Below are positions 43,411-53,378 of a stretch of DNA of 64,000 nt, in pieces. The DNA lies in assembly GCA_963784805.1 (NCBI GenBank), contig CAWASR010000019.1, forward strand, positions 1 through 64,000, in the 5' to 3' direction. The translations under genes were made by a program, and so were the position numbers. The notes beneath the pieces were generated by a model. It worked only from the letters and a program-made list of their open reading frames with translations. It did not search any database and was not told the origin of the DNA. The stretch's first letter is position 1. Each line of letters opens with the position of its first letter. The DNA comes from Roseiarcus sp963784805 (lineage in GTDB: Bacteria; Pseudomonadota; Alphaproteobacteria; Rhizobiales; Beijerinckiaceae).

Positions 43411-45306
43411 ATGCTCGAATCGATGCGCAATGCGGCTCAAGGGGTCGTCGGAAAGGCGGTCATGACCGTCGTCATGGGGCTCATCATCGTCAGCTTCGTG
43501 ATCTGGGGGGTCGGCGACATGCTGCGCGGCTTCACCTCGACGACCGTCGCGTCGGTCGGCGGCGTGAAAATCACGGCCCAGGAATTCCACTCCGAGTATC
43601 AGAGAACCCTGGAGCAATATCAGCGCCGGCTCCGCCAGCCGCTGACCAACGAGCAGGCGCACGCCATCGGCCTCGACCGGCAGGTTCTGCAGCGGCTCCT
43701 GAGCGAGGCGGCGGTCGATGAGGAGACGCGCAAACTCGGTATCGGGGTCTCCGTCGGAGCCCTGCGCGCGATGATCACCTCCAATCCGAACTTTCGCGAC
43801 AAGTCCGGCGCCTTCGACGCCGCGCGCTTCGAGGGGGCGCTGCGCAACATGGACATGAACGAGCGGGGTTTCGTCTCCGACCTGCGCAAGCAGACGTTGC
43901 GGCAATTCGTCGTCGCGGCGCTGACGACCGGAATTGTCGCGCCGAAGGCCGATGTCCGGGCGGAAGCCGATTACGAGGGGCAAACCCGATCGATCGATTA
44001 TTTCGTCCTCCCCGCGTCCGCCGCGGGCGAAATTCCGGCCGCCTCTGACGAAGCGCTGAAGGCCTTTTTCAATGACCGCAAGGCGAACTACCGGGCGCCC
44101 GAGTACCGCGCGATGAACATCGTGACGCTGGAGCCGGAGACGATCGCCAATCCCGCCGAGGTCAGCGACGCCGACGCCCGCGCCGCTTACGAAAAGCTCA
44201 CGGGCAAGGATCCGCGTTTTGGTTCTCCCGAGAAGCGTGACCTGCAGCAGGTCCTCTTTCCCGACGACGCCAAAGCCGCTGCGGCGGAAGCCAAGATTAA
44301 AGCCGGTGCGAGTTTCGAGGATATCGTCAAGGAACGAGGCATGAAGCCTGAGGACGCCGAACTCGGCGAGACGACGCGCAACGCGATGCTCGACAAAGCG
44401 GAAGCGGACGCCGTCTTCGCCCTGCCGCAAGGCGGCGTCAGCGGCGTGCTTCACACCCCTTTCGGACCGGCGATCGTCCGTGTCGAGAGCATAACGCCCT
44501 CGACCGTCAAGCCCTACGCGGAGGTCGCCAACGAGGTCAAACGACAGGTTTCGGCCTCGCGCGCCGGCGATAAGATCCAATCCCTGCACGACAAGATCGA
44601 GGACATGCGGGTGTCCGGCAAGACCCTGGTCGAGGCCGCAAAGGCAGTTGGACTGACCGCGCGCATGATCGCCGCTGTCGACGCGAAAGGCGACGATCCG
44701 TCCGGCGCGCCGGTCGCCCTGCCCGACAAGGCCGAGCTGCTGCGCGCGGCTTTCGCCTCCGACGTCGGTCTCGATGAATCGCCGCTGCCGACCAAGGAAG
44801 GCGGATTCGTCTGGTTCATGATCACCAAGGTCGATCCGGCCCATGACCGCACGTTCGAGGAGTCGAAGCCCGAAGTCGAGAAACAGTGGCGCGCCGAGCA
44901 AACCGACAAGGCGCTCGCCGCCAAGGCGGACGATCTCCTCAAGCAAATCAGAGCCGGCGCCAGCGTCGCCGAGCTGGCCAAGAGCGCCGGCCTCGAGGTG
45001 AAAACGGCGATCGACATCCACCGCGACGAGAAGACCGGCCTGCCGCGATCCGTCGTGGCGGCGATCTTCCGCCAACCCGCCGACGGCGCCGACTCCGCCG
45101 CCACGCCGGGCGGACGCGCGGTGTTCAAGATCACCGCCGACAAGACGCCGCCGGTCGATTTCGCCGATCCGCGCGTCAAGCAGATCGCCGCCCAGCTCGA
45201 CGCCTCCACCCGCGACAGCCTGCTCGAACAATATGTCGAGGCCTTGCGCCGGTCGCTCGGGGTCGTCGTCCACCAAGGCGTGCTGCGGTCGGCGGAGGGC
45301 AGTTGA
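43411..45306 (+). CDS. ppiD: PpiD-like peptidylprolyl isomerase / SurA N-terminal domain membrane chaperone
   Basis: A 631-residue inner-membrane protein. The N-terminus MLESMRNAAQGVVGKAVMTV is followed by one helix and SFVIWGVGDMLRG, the classic PpiD anchor. The periplasmic part has a SurA_N-like domain (about 45-200), a parvulin domain (about 245-370; KRDLQQVLFPDD, GVSGVLHTPFGPAIV) and a C-terminal chaperone half. It assists folding of outer-membrane proteins at the Sec exit. Its stop overlaps a TTG 12 bp before the trpE ATG. Confidence 0.9.
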   Translation: MLESMRNAAQGVVGKAVMTVVMGLIIVSFVIWGVGDMLRGFTSTTVASVGGVKITAQEFHSEYQRTLEQYQRRLRQPLTNEQAHAIGLDRQVLQRLLSEAAVDEETRKLGIGVSVGALRAMITSNPNFRDKSGAFDAARFEGALRNMDMNERGFVSDLRKQTLRQFVVAALTTGIVAPKADVRAEADYEGQTRSIDYFVLPASAAGEIPAASDEALKAFFNDRKANYRAPEYRAMNIVTLEPETIANPAEVSDADARAAYEKLTGKDPRFGSPEKRDLQQVLFPDDAKAAAAEAKIKAGASFEDIVKERGMKPEDAELGETTRNAMLDKAEADAVFALPQGGVSGVLHTPFGPAIVRVESITPSTVKPYAEVANEVKRQVSASRAGDKIQSLHDKIEDMRVSGKTLVEAAKAVGLTARMIAAVDAKGDDPSGAPVALPDKAELLRAAFASDVGLDESPLPTKEGGFVWFMITKVDPAHDRTFEESKPEVEKQWRAEQTDKALAAKADDLLKQIRAGASVAELAKSAGLEVKTAIDIHRDEKTGLPRSVVAAIFRQPADGADSAATPGGRAVFKITADKTPPVDFADPRVKQIAAQLDASTRDSLLEQYVEALRRSLGVVVHQGVLRSAEGS

Positions 45307-45314
45307 CCTCGCGG

Positions 45315-46835
45315 ATGACGGTGATCTCCGATCTCCAGGCCTTCGCTCGCGCCTATGAGGCGGGCGAGGCGAGCGTGGCGGTGACGACTCTCGTCGCCGA
45401 CCTTGAGACTCCGGTCTCGGCCTATCTCAAGCTTGCGCGCGGGCGCAGCGGCAACATGTTCCTGTTGGAGTCGGTCGAGGGCGGGGCGCAGCGGGGCCGG
45501 TATTCGATGATAGGTCTCGACCCTGACCTTGTCTTCCGGTCCTCGGGCGATCGTGCCGAGATCAACCGCCGGGCGCTTGTCGACCCGGACGCCTTCGCCC
45601 CCTGCCCCGGCGATCCGCTGGACGCCCTGAGGGCGCTTCTCTCCGAGTCGCGCATCAAACTGCCGCTCGGCCTGCCGCCGATGTCGGCCGGGGTGTTCGG
45701 TTATCTCGGCTACGACATGGTGCGCCGCATGGAGCGGCTCAAGCCCGCCAAGTCCGACCCGATCGGCGTGCCGGAAGCACTACTGATCCGCCCGACAGTC
45801 ATGGTCGTGTTCGACGCGGCGCGCGACGAGATGGCGATCGTGACGCCCGTGCGCCCGTCGCCTGGCGTGTCGGCGCGGGCTGCGCATGAAAGCGCGATGG
45901 CGCGGCTCGACGCGGTCGTCGACGCGCTTGAATCGCCGCTCGACCACGCGGCCGCGCAGAGCGATCCGCTCATCAAGGCACGCGAGCCCGTCTCCAACAC
46001 CACCGAGGCGGAATACAAGGCGATGGTCGCCAGGGCCAAGGACTATATCGCGGCGGGCGACGCGTTCCAGATCGTGCTGTCGCAGCGATTCACCAGCCGC
46101 TTCGACCTGCCGGCCTTTTCGCTCTATCGGGCGCTGCGGCGGGTTAATCCCTCGCCCTACCTCTGCTTTCTCGACTTCGGCGGCTTTCAGATCGTCGTTT
46201 CGAGCCCGGAAATCCTGGTGCGCGTGCGCGAGGGCAAGGTCGTCATCCGCCCGATCGCCGGCACCCGGCCCCGGGGCGCGAGCCCGCACGAGGACGAGGC
46301 GCTGGCGTCCGAACTCCTGGCCGATCCGAAGGAGCGGGCCGAGCATCTGATGCTGCTCGACCTCGGCCGCAACGACGTCGGCCGCGTCGCACGGATCGGG
46401 ACAGTGAAAGTGACCGACAGTTTCTTCGTCGAGCGCTACAGCCATGTCATGCACATCGTCTCCAATGTCGAGGGCGAAATGCGCGACGACGTCGACGCGG
46501 TGGCGGCGCTTGCCGCCGGCTTTCCCGCCGGCACCGTCTCCGGCGCGCCGAAAGTGCGGGCGATGGAGATCATTGACGAACTCGAAAAGGACAAGCGCGG
46601 CATCTACGCCGGATGCATCGGCTATTTCGGCGCCGGCGGCGAAATGGACACCTGCATCGTGCTGCGCGCTTCGGTCGTCAAGGACGGCCTGATGCATGTG
46701 CAGGCCGGCGCCGGCATCGTCTACGATTCCTCCCCCGCCGCCGAGCAGGCGGAATGCGTCAACAAGGCGCGCGCGCTGTTCCGAGCCGCCGAGGAGGCGG
46801 TGCGCTTCGCGGCGCGGGGAAAGCGCGGACAATAG
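45315..46835 (+). CDS. trpE: Anthranilate synthase component I
   Basis: The first tryptophan step: chorismate plus NH3 to anthranilate, with TrpG. The 506-residue protein has the N-terminal Trp-feedback motif (NMFLLESVEGG), then the chorismate domain with PIAGTRPRGASPHEDEALA, LMLLDLGRNDVGRVARIG and FPAGTVSGAPKVRAMEIIDE. ATG 45315 was preferred to a TTG at 45303 that overlaps the ppiD stop. In relatives trpG-trpD-trpC follow directly; here trpE is followed by 600 bp without a gene. Confidence 0.95.
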   Translation: MTVISDLQAFARAYEAGEASVAVTTLVADLETPVSAYLKLARGRSGNMFLLESVEGGAQRGRYSMIGLDPDLVFRSSGDRAEINRRALVDPDAFAPCPGDPLDALRALLSESRIKLPLGLPPMSAGVFGYLGYDMVRRMERLKPAKSDPIGVPEALLIRPTVMVVFDAARDEMAIVTPVRPSPGVSARAAHESAMARLDAVVDALESPLDHAAAQSDPLIKAREPVSNTTEAEYKAMVARAKDYIAAGDAFQIVLSQRFTSRFDLPAFSLYRALRRVNPSPYLCFLDFGGFQIVVSSPEILVRVREGKVVIRPIAGTRPRGASPHEDEALASELLADPKERAEHLMLLDLGRNDVGRVARIGTVKVTDSFFVERYSHVMHIVSNVEGEMRDDVDAVAALAAGFPAGTVSGAPKVRAMEIIDELEKDKRGIYAGCIGYFGAGGEMDTCIVLRASVVKDGLMHVQAGAGIVYDSSPAAEQAECVNKARALFRAAEEAVRFAARGKRGQ

Positions 46836-47435
46836 GCGCCCTGATCAGGTCCGCGCTCGATCGCGAGCAGCGAGCCCAACGCCCCAGAATCGCCGCCTGC
46901 AGCTGATTCTACGCGGAGATGGGCGCAAGCTCACTCCGGACTTAGCAACACAATGGTTGAGCCCGCGCGTCAGACAGATGCGGGCTCGTCGGTGCTCCCT
47001 GCTCGTCTGGCGGTTCCTGTCGCGCCGGACAGCAAGCCAAATCGGCAAGGCATTGTCATCGTCATCGACTGCATAGGCGCCGCGGGCGTCCGAAATCAAC
47101 GCCAGGCTTACGCAATTCCCGCGCCCTCAAATCCAAATAGCGAGTTTCGAACCTCATCGGCAAGACTTCGATGCTGGCCCTTCCGCCCCGCCAATCTCGT
47201 TGACCGTGCTGCCCAAGACAAAGACGCAGGCCGCCCACAACGCTCAGCAGCAGCTTCCTCCATGATATGACCTAGCGAGGAGCGGGGGGCCGCCAAGGCC
47301 GAAATCGGCCCAGTCTTGCGCTCCAGCTGGTCGCCGAGCCTTGAAATTTGCGCCGGAACGCGCGTCGTCCGGCGCGCTTGGCGATTGTCGCCGGGAAATC
47401 AGCGCGCTATATGTGGCTGTGAAAGCGAATAGAGA
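46836..47435 (+). other. 600-bp region after trpE without a convincing gene
   Basis: Only short frames without RBS are present. GC content is a little lower (about 60 percent by eye) than in flanking genes. The minus-strand frame 47099-46845 (MISDARGAYAVDDDDNALPI) is the best candidate but has no homologue I recognise. trpG/trpD, expected here by synteny, are absent. Confidence 0.4.
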
Positions 47436-48626
47436 ATGCCTTCGCAGATTGCTCTGATTTGGGCGCTGGCGACGAGCGCGGTTGTTTTGGCGGCAGGCGC
47501 GGTTGCTGCCTATTGGGCGCATCCAAGCTTCCTTTGGCCCCATTCCAGTCCCCCCGCCATCGTGGATCGGGCGCCGGAGGCGCCGGCCATCGCCTTGGCG
47601 AACGCGCCCGCCGCCAAACCTGTCGCGTCGGCGGCCGCGCGTGCGCCCAGCGCCCAGGCCGCGCCGCCGATCGCCAGCTTGACGCCTTCCGCCCGTCCGG
47701 CGGCGCCCTCCAGCGCCGAGGCGCCCGCGTCCAGCGCGAAGCCGGCCTTCGACGTCGTGAGCGTCGAGCCGACGGGCGAAGCGGTCGTGGCCGGACGCGC
47801 CGAGCCGAACGCGAAAGTCGAGCTGCGCGACGCCGGCAAGACGGTCGCCGAGGCGACGACCGACGCCCATGGCCAATTCGTCATCATCCCGCCTACGCTG
47901 ACCCCGGGTGGCCACACCCTGTCGCTGGCGAGCGGAAGCGGCAAATCCGCCGCGGAGACCTCCAAGGCGGTCGTCGTCACCATTCCGGCGCCGAAGGCTG
48001 CGGTAGCGGCGTTGGCCCCGGCGCAAAAGGCCGCGCCCGAACCCGCGGCGGCGACGCTTGCGGCGTCAGCGCCAGCCGCCGGCTCCCGCATCGCCATTAA
48101 GTCGGTCGCGGCCAATGCGAACGGCGGACTTTCGGTCAAGGGCGCGGCCGATCCGAGCGGCGTCGTGCGCCTCTATCTCAATGGCGCCTTTGTCGCCGAC
48201 GCGAGGACCAAGGCGGACGGACTTTGGTCGCTCGAGGTCGAGCACGGCATGACGGGCGGCGCCTATACGTTGCGCGCCGACGAAATCAATCCGGCGGACG
48301 CGAAGGTCGTCGCCCGCGCCGAGGCGCCCTTCAGTTATCCGGCCGCGCCGCCGCCGAGCCTCGCGAATGCGCCGTCCCCCGCCCATGAGACCCCGCTCGC
48401 CGACGCAACGCCCGGCGCGCGCTCGTCAGCCAATGTGGTTGTGGATTCGCTGCAGACTGACCGCGTCGTGCGCGGCGACACGCTTTGGGGGATCAGCCGC
48501 GCCATATACGGCGACGGAACCCGCTATCGGCAGATCTTCGCCGCCAACTCCTCGCAAATCCGCGACCCGCACTGGATCTATCCCGGCCAGCTTTTCGTCG
48601 TCCCCCGGGCCCAGCCGAAGCCGTAA
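47436..48626 (+). CDS. LysM peptidoglycan-binding protein
   Basis: A 396-residue protein with one N-terminal membrane helix (ALIWALATSAVVLAAGAVAA), an Ala/Pro-rich linker, two Ig-like/carbohydrate-binding repeats (FDVVSVEPTGEAVVAGRAEP, about 105-175, and IAIKSVAANANGGLSVKGAA, about 215-300), and a C-terminal LysM domain, VVRGDTLWGISRAIYGDG, to QLFVVP. It is a periplasmic, cell-wall-bound structural protein like those widespread in Hyphomicrobiales. Precise role unknown. Confidence 0.88.
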   Translation: MPSQIALIWALATSAVVLAAGAVAAYWAHPSFLWPHSSPPAIVDRAPEAPAIALANAPAAKPVASAAARAPSAQAAPPIASLTPSARPAAPSSAEAPASSAKPAFDVVSVEPTGEAVVAGRAEPNAKVELRDAGKTVAEATTDAHGQFVIIPPTLTPGGHTLSLASGSGKSAAETSKAVVVTIPAPKAAVAALAPAQKAAPEPAAATLAASAPAAGSRIAIKSVAANANGGLSVKGAADPSGVVRLYLNGAFVADARTKADGLWSLEVEHGMTGGAYTLRADEINPADAKVVARAEAPFSYPAAPPPSLANAPSPAHETPLADATPGARSSANVVVDSLQTDRVVRGDTLWGISRAIYGDGTRYRQIFAANSSQIRDPHWIYPGQLFVVPRAQPKP

Positions 48627-49012
48627 CCAGCGCGGCGCCTTCTAGGCCGTGAATTGCGCGGGGGCGGAACGATCCGCCGTTTCTTCCGCAGGGTCGGCCC
48701 TGTCGACGCGCTCCGCGGCCGCGGGCGCCAAACAGTCGTCGCCCATTTATCGAATCCGCTCGCGGCATTTCAGATTGGTTGGGCGCTCGTTTGTCGCTGT
48801 CCCTCACAAAACCGTGACCTTGCGGCAGGTCAATTCGCGCCGTGGCAAAATGCATATCGCTTGGAATCTGACAGCGACTTCGACTGACGCCGGCAGTCTC
48901 GTCACCGGGGCTTGCCGTCGACCGGTTCGAGACGGTCATCGTGACGCCTCACGGCCGGGCCAAGGATGTCGACGACGAGGAAAAGGGGACGGAGCATGTC
49001 CGGAGCGTGCCA
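48627..49012 (+). other. 386-bp intergenic region before the H+-ATPase gene
   Basis: No supported gene. An in-frame extension of the ATPase gene reaches a GTG at 48941 but has no family resemblance. GTGACCTTGCGGCAGG (around 48813) and similar GC-rich stretches carry no recognised promoter motif; no GGAAC-N16/17-CGTT site was found. Confidence 0.4.
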
Positions 49013-51484
49013 ATGAGCGTGAATGAAGCCGACGCCCGATCGCCGGTCAAAGCCGCCGCGGCTCAAGCGGAATCGGTCGGCCTGAACGAAGCTGAGGCCG
49101 CCCGGCGCCTCGCCCAGTATGGCGAGAACGCCTTGGCCGAACACAAGGTCAGCATTCTCGGACGGCTCGCGCGATACTTCTGGGGGCCGATCCCGTGGAT
49201 GATCGAGACCGCGGCCGTGCTGTCGGGATTGCTGCGGCATTGGCCCGATCTCTCCATCATCCTTGTCATGCTGTTCATCAACGCCGGCGTCGGCTTCTGG
49301 CAGGAGTTCAAGGCCGATAACGCGATCGAACTGCTCAAGCAGCGCCTTGCGCTCAAGGCGCGGGTGCGCCGCGACGGCGCATGGAAGGACATCGAGGCGA
49401 AGCTTCTGGTGCCGGGCGACGTGGTGCTGGTCAAGCTCGGCAACATCATCCCGGCCGATCTGAAACTGGTCGGGGGCGACTATCTTTCCGTCGACCAGGC
49501 GGCGCTGACCGGGGAATCGCTGCCCGTCGACAAGAAAGTCGGCGACGACGCCTATTCGGGCTCGATCGCCAAACAGGGAGAAATGACCGGCCTGGTGACC
49601 GCTACCGGCATGAACACCTATTTCGGCAAGACCGCCCATCTGGTCGAACAGGCGAGGACGATCTCGCATTTCCAGCGCGCGGTGCTGCGGATCGGCAATT
49701 TTCTCATTCTGGTGACCATCGGCCTGGTTCTGGTCATCGGGATCGCGGCCCTGTTCCGCCACGATCCGCTGCTCGAAACTCTGCAGTTCGCGCTCATCCT
49801 CACGGTCGCTTCGATCCCCGTCGCTCTGCCAGCCGTGCTTTCCGTCACCATGGCGATCGGCGCCGAGCGGCTGGCGGCGTTCAAGGCGATCGTCTCGCGC
49901 CTGGTCGCAATCGAAGAGATGGCGGGGATGGATATTCTCTGCAGCGACAAGACGGGCACGCTGACCAAGAACGAGCTGACCCTCGGCGATATCGAACCCG
50001 CGCCGGGAGTCAAGCCGGCCGAGCTGATGGAGGCGGCGGCCCTGGCCTCTCGGCGCGAGGCGCCGGACGCGATCGATGCGGCGATCCTGGCTGGCGCTCC
50101 GCCGGCCGAAGCCCTTGGCGCCTTTGCGGTCAAGGCGTTTCGTCCCTTCGATCCCGTCAGTAAGCGGGCTGAAGCCGACATCGAACACGACGGCAAGCCG
50201 TTCAAGGTCGCCAAGGGCGCCCCCCAGATCATAGTCGACCTTTGCGATCCCGGCGCCGACGAGCGGAAGGCGATCGGCGCCTCGGTCGATCGCGACGCGG
50301 CCAAGGGTTTTCGCACTCTCGGTGCAGCGCGCACGGATCAATCCGGCAAGTGGCGCTTCCTCGGGTTGCTGCCGCTGTTCGATCCGCCGCGCGACGACTG
50401 CGCTCAGACGATCTCGGTCATCCGATCGATGGGCGTGGACATGAAGATGGTGACCGGCGATCACGAGGCGATCGCGCGGCAAATCGCCGGCCAGCTCAAA
50501 CTCGGCCAGAATATCGTGGTCGCGGATTCTGTCTTTTGCGACGATGGCGCCGAGGCGGAACTCTCGCGCATCGTCGCCGCCGACGGTTTCGCCCGCGTCT
50601 TTCCCGAACACAAGTTCAAGATCGTCAAGGCGCTGCAAGGCGCTGGGCACATCGTCGGCATGACCGGCGACGGGGTCAACGATGCGCCGGCGCTGAAACA
50701 GGCCGACGTCGGGATCGCGGTTAGCGGCGCGACCGACGCGGCGCGCGCTGCCGCCGACCTGGTGCTGACCGCGCCGGGCCTCGCGGTGATCGCAACGGCG
50801 ATCGAGGAGGCGCGGCGCATCTTCGAACGCATGAACAGCTACGCGATCTATCGCATCGCCGAGACGATGCGGCTTTTGCTGTTCATGACCGCGAGCATCC
50901 TGATCTTCAATTTCTATCCGGTCACCGCGATAATGGTCGTCCTGCTGGCGCTGCTCAACGACCTGCCGATCATGATGATCGCCTACGACAATGCGCCGAT
51001 CGCCGCCAAGCCGGTGCGATGGGACATGGCGCGCGTTCTGACCATCGCCTCAGTGCTCGGTCTTTACGGCGTAATCGAAAGCTTCGGCCTGTTCTGGATC
51101 GCCAGAAATTATCTGCTCTTGCCGTCGCCGATCGTCCAGGCCCTAATCTTCCTCAAATTGCTCGTCTCCGGCCACATGACCATCTATCTGACGCGCAATA
51201 AGGGGCCGGTCTGGGAGCGGCCCTGGCCAAACTGGAAACTCGTCGTTCCCGCCGAGGCGACCCAGTTCGTGGGAACGCTGGCGGTCGTCTACGGCTGGTT
51301 CATGGCGCCCACGGGGTGGCGGCTCGCCCTCATGGTCTGGGCCTATACGCTCGTATCCTTTTTCGTCGCCAGCGCGATCAAGATCGCGGTCTATCGCCTG
51401 CTCGATCATGGCTACGGCCACCAAGCCCGGCATCTTCAGCGTATCGAGGGCCGGCTCATCAGTCACGTTCACTTTCATCCGTGA
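49013..51484 (+). CDS. Plasma-membrane proton-efflux P-type ATPase (P3A)
   Basis: Pumps H+ out at the cost of ATP. The 823-residue protein has the cation-ATPase N-domain (LNEAEAARRLAQYGENALAE), TGES actuator loop (AALTGESLPVDKK), phosphorylation site DKTGTLTKNELTL, a P3A-like IPVALPAVLSVTMAIGAERL helix M4, and hinge GMTGDGVNDAPALKQADVGI. Ten membrane helices fit the P3A type, found in plants, fungi and scattered bacteria. The start at ATG 49013 (GGAG eight bases before) begins close to the conserved region. A universal stress protein gene follows 57 bp later, as in many acid-stress modules. Confidence 0.92.
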   Translation: MSVNEADARSPVKAAAAQAESVGLNEAEAARRLAQYGENALAEHKVSILGRLARYFWGPIPWMIETAAVLSGLLRHWPDLSIILVMLFINAGVGFWQEFKADNAIELLKQRLALKARVRRDGAWKDIEAKLLVPGDVVLVKLGNIIPADLKLVGGDYLSVDQAALTGESLPVDKKVGDDAYSGSIAKQGEMTGLVTATGMNTYFGKTAHLVEQARTISHFQRAVLRIGNFLILVTIGLVLVIGIAALFRHDPLLETLQFALILTVASIPVALPAVLSVTMAIGAERLAAFKAIVSRLVAIEEMAGMDILCSDKTGTLTKNELTLGDIEPAPGVKPAELMEAAALASRREAPDAIDAAILAGAPPAEALGAFAVKAFRPFDPVSKRAEADIEHDGKPFKVAKGAPQIIVDLCDPGADERKAIGASVDRDAAKGFRTLGAARTDQSGKWRFLGLLPLFDPPRDDCAQTISVIRSMGVDMKMVTGDHEAIARQIAGQLKLGQNIVVADSVFCDDGAEAELSRIVAADGFARVFPEHKFKIVKALQGAGHIVGMTGDGVNDAPALKQADVGIAVSGATDAARAAADLVLTAPGLAVIATAIEEARRIFERMNSYAIYRIAETMRLLLFMTASILIFNFYPVTAIMVVLLALLNDLPIMMIAYDNAPIAAKPVRWDMARVLTIASVLGLYGVIESFGLFWIARNYLLLPSPIVQALIFLKLLVSGHMTIYLTRNKGPVWERPWPNWKLVVPAEATQFVGTLAVVYGWFMAPTGWRLALMVWAYTLVSFFVASAIKIAVYRLLDHGYGHQARHLQRIEGRLISHVHFHP

Positions 51485-51541
51485 GAGTCCGGCCGGGTGC
51501 GGCCCGGGCCTTCGGCAAAAACAGATTGGATGGGGTTTGAG

Positions 51542-51979
51542 ATGAAGCGCATCCTTGTCGCCACGGACGGTTCGGAGACCGCCGACCGGGCGGTCGACTA
51601 CGCGGCGAATCTGGCTAAACAGAACGCCGCCAGCCTCCTGATCGTCAACGTCATCGGCGGTTACGGTCTTCCGGAAAGTCTGTTCAGCCAATTCACGAAC
51701 GCACAGCAGGCATGGTTGCAAGAGTTGCTCGAATCCATTTCGGCGCAAATGCTGACAAAGGCGAGAGACCGCGCCCGGGATCTCGGGGTCGCTTCGATCG
51801 AACTGGAGTCGCGCCTCGGCGACGTCGCACAGACGATCGCCGACATCGCCGAGGAAAAGAACGCAGACCTCGTCGTCGTGGGCAAACGTGGCAACGGTCG
51901 CGTCGTCGGGTTGCTGCTCGGCAGCGTCTCGCAGAAGCTTGCCAGCCTCTGCCTCCGGCCGGTGACGGTGGTCCCTTGA
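51542..51979 (+). CDS. Universal stress protein (UspA family)
   Basis: A 145-residue single Usp domain: MKRILVATDGSETADRAVDY, then ADLVVVGKRGNGRVVGLLLG, SVSQKLASLCLRPVTVV. The G-2x-G-9x-G(S) ATP-binding motif is kept (GKRGNGRVVGLLLGSVS). It is downstream of the proton ATPase and upstream of PHA-like and acyl-phosphate genes, suggesting a low-oxygen or energy-stress unit. Confidence 0.92.
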   Translation: MKRILVATDGSETADRAVDYAANLAKQNAASLLIVNVIGGYGLPESLFSQFTNAQQAWLQELLESISAQMLTKARDRARDLGVASIELESRLGDVAQTIADIAEEKNADLVVVGKRGNGRVVGLLLGSVSQKLASLCLRPVTVVP

Positions 51980-52114
51980 TCGATAAAGGGCCCGCGAGGG
52001 CGGTCCCCCGTCGGCGCAGGCCCGTTGCAGGGCGTCGCATCTACGTCGTCTTTGGGTCACTGTCTCCTGCGCAAGATAGTCTGTCCCGCCGGTTTCATCC
52101 GCAAGGATTGCATT

Positions 52115-53230
52115 ATGAAGAAAGACTCCTCCGTCAGGTCCTCTGACTTCTCGCTCATGAGCGTGCCGGCGTTCTGGCCTATGGCCATGGGCGCCGCGAT
52201 GCTCGAGGAGGGAAGCGAACTCTACGGCAAGAACCTCAAGTTCGTCGAGGAAGAGATCAAGATTCACGACGAACTCAGGCCGACGCTGGCGACGCGGAAC
52301 CAAATTCGCCTGAACCTGCGAACCATGGCGCTGCGCGACTATGGCTCGGCGAAGGGAATCCCGACGCTCGTCGATGCGCCCCACGCCGGCCATACCGCCG
52401 TGATCGCCGACTATCATGAAGGTCAGAGCCTGATTCAGACCCTCTTGGCCAATGGCGTCGACCACGTGGCGCTGACCGATTGGAAATCGGCGACCGACGA
52501 CATGAAGGATTTCGACATCGACAACTATCTCGCCGACGTCGTCGTCGCGATCGATGACTTGGGCGGACGGGTCAATCTCGTCGGCCTTTGCCAGGGCGGT
52601 TGGGTTTCGGCGATGATCGCCGCGCGCTTTCCCGACAAGGTGAATTCGCTCGTTCTGGCCGGCGCGCCGATCGACACCGACGCCGGCGACGGGCCGATCA
52701 AGCGCATGGCGAAGGCGTCGCCCATCTCCTTCTATCAGGAACTCGTCGAGCTCGGCGGCGGTCTGATGAGGGGCAAATACATGCTGCAGGGTTGGAAAAA
52801 CATGCATCCCGCGCAGCATTATATTCAGGACCAGATCGACCTCTATGAGCACATCGACGACCCCACGTATCTCGCCAAGGAGGAGACCTTCAACAGCTGG
52901 TATGAAAATCCGATCGATTTGCCGGGCCGGTGGTATCTTCAGGTGATGGAACAACTCTTCAAGGAAAACCGGCTGGCCAAAGGCAAGTTCGTCGGACTGG
53001 GCCGGAGGCTCGATTTGCGCAACATCAAATGCCCGACATATTTACTCGCCGGCGCGTCCGACGACATCACCACGCCGGAGCAGGTGCTGGACGCCGCGAA
53101 ATATATTGGAACGCCGAGGGACCGCATTGTTCAGCAGACCGTGCCGGGTGGCCATATCGGATTGTTCATGGGCGCCCGAACCCTCAAGGAGCACTGGCCA
53201 GCAATCGCACAGTGGATTTGTGCGCAATAG
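52115..53230 (+). CDS. Polyhydroxyalkanoate synthase-like alpha/beta hydrolase
   Basis: A 371-residue protein with the PHA-synthase type lipase box GLCQGGW (nucleophile Cys159 instead of Ser), an Asp in AGASDDITTPEQVL and His in GGHIGLFMGART, the expected Cys-Asp-His triad. It is shorter than class I/II PhaC and lacks their long N-terminal domain, closer to class III or depolymerase-like relatives. Co-directional with Pta-like and AckA genes: in related bacteria this set links acyl-phosphate and PHA metabolism. True synthase activity is not proven by sequence. Confidence 0.8.
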   Translation: MKKDSSVRSSDFSLMSVPAFWPMAMGAAMLEEGSELYGKNLKFVEEEIKIHDELRPTLATRNQIRLNLRTMALRDYGSAKGIPTLVDAPHAGHTAVIADYHEGQSLIQTLLANGVDHVALTDWKSATDDMKDFDIDNYLADVVVAIDDLGGRVNLVGLCQGGWVSAMIAARFPDKVNSLVLAGAPIDTDAGDGPIKRMAKASPISFYQELVELGGGLMRGKYMLQGWKNMHPAQHYIQDQIDLYEHIDDPTYLAKEETFNSWYENPIDLPGRWYLQVMEQLFKENRLAKGKFVGLGRRLDLRNIKCPTYLLAGASDDITTPEQVLDAAKYIGTPRDRIVQQTVPGGHIGLFMGARTLKEHWPAIAQWICAQ

Positions 53231-53378
53231 GAACGAGATTTTCGTGCGAATTCCCTGGAGACGGCGATTTGATGTTTGACGTTCGGCGCTCGTCGCCCTT
53301 GCGCCAGGGGCCAGCGGTCGGCGTCTCCCGGCGTCCCGTCGAACCGCCGCGCGCGCCTGAACTTGCGGGGCTGCGGCA

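Noticed and set aside
43381..45276. 631-codon minus-strand open frame covering ppiD
   Set aside because: It mirrors ppiD codon by codon; no family features; the plus-strand gene has clear domains.
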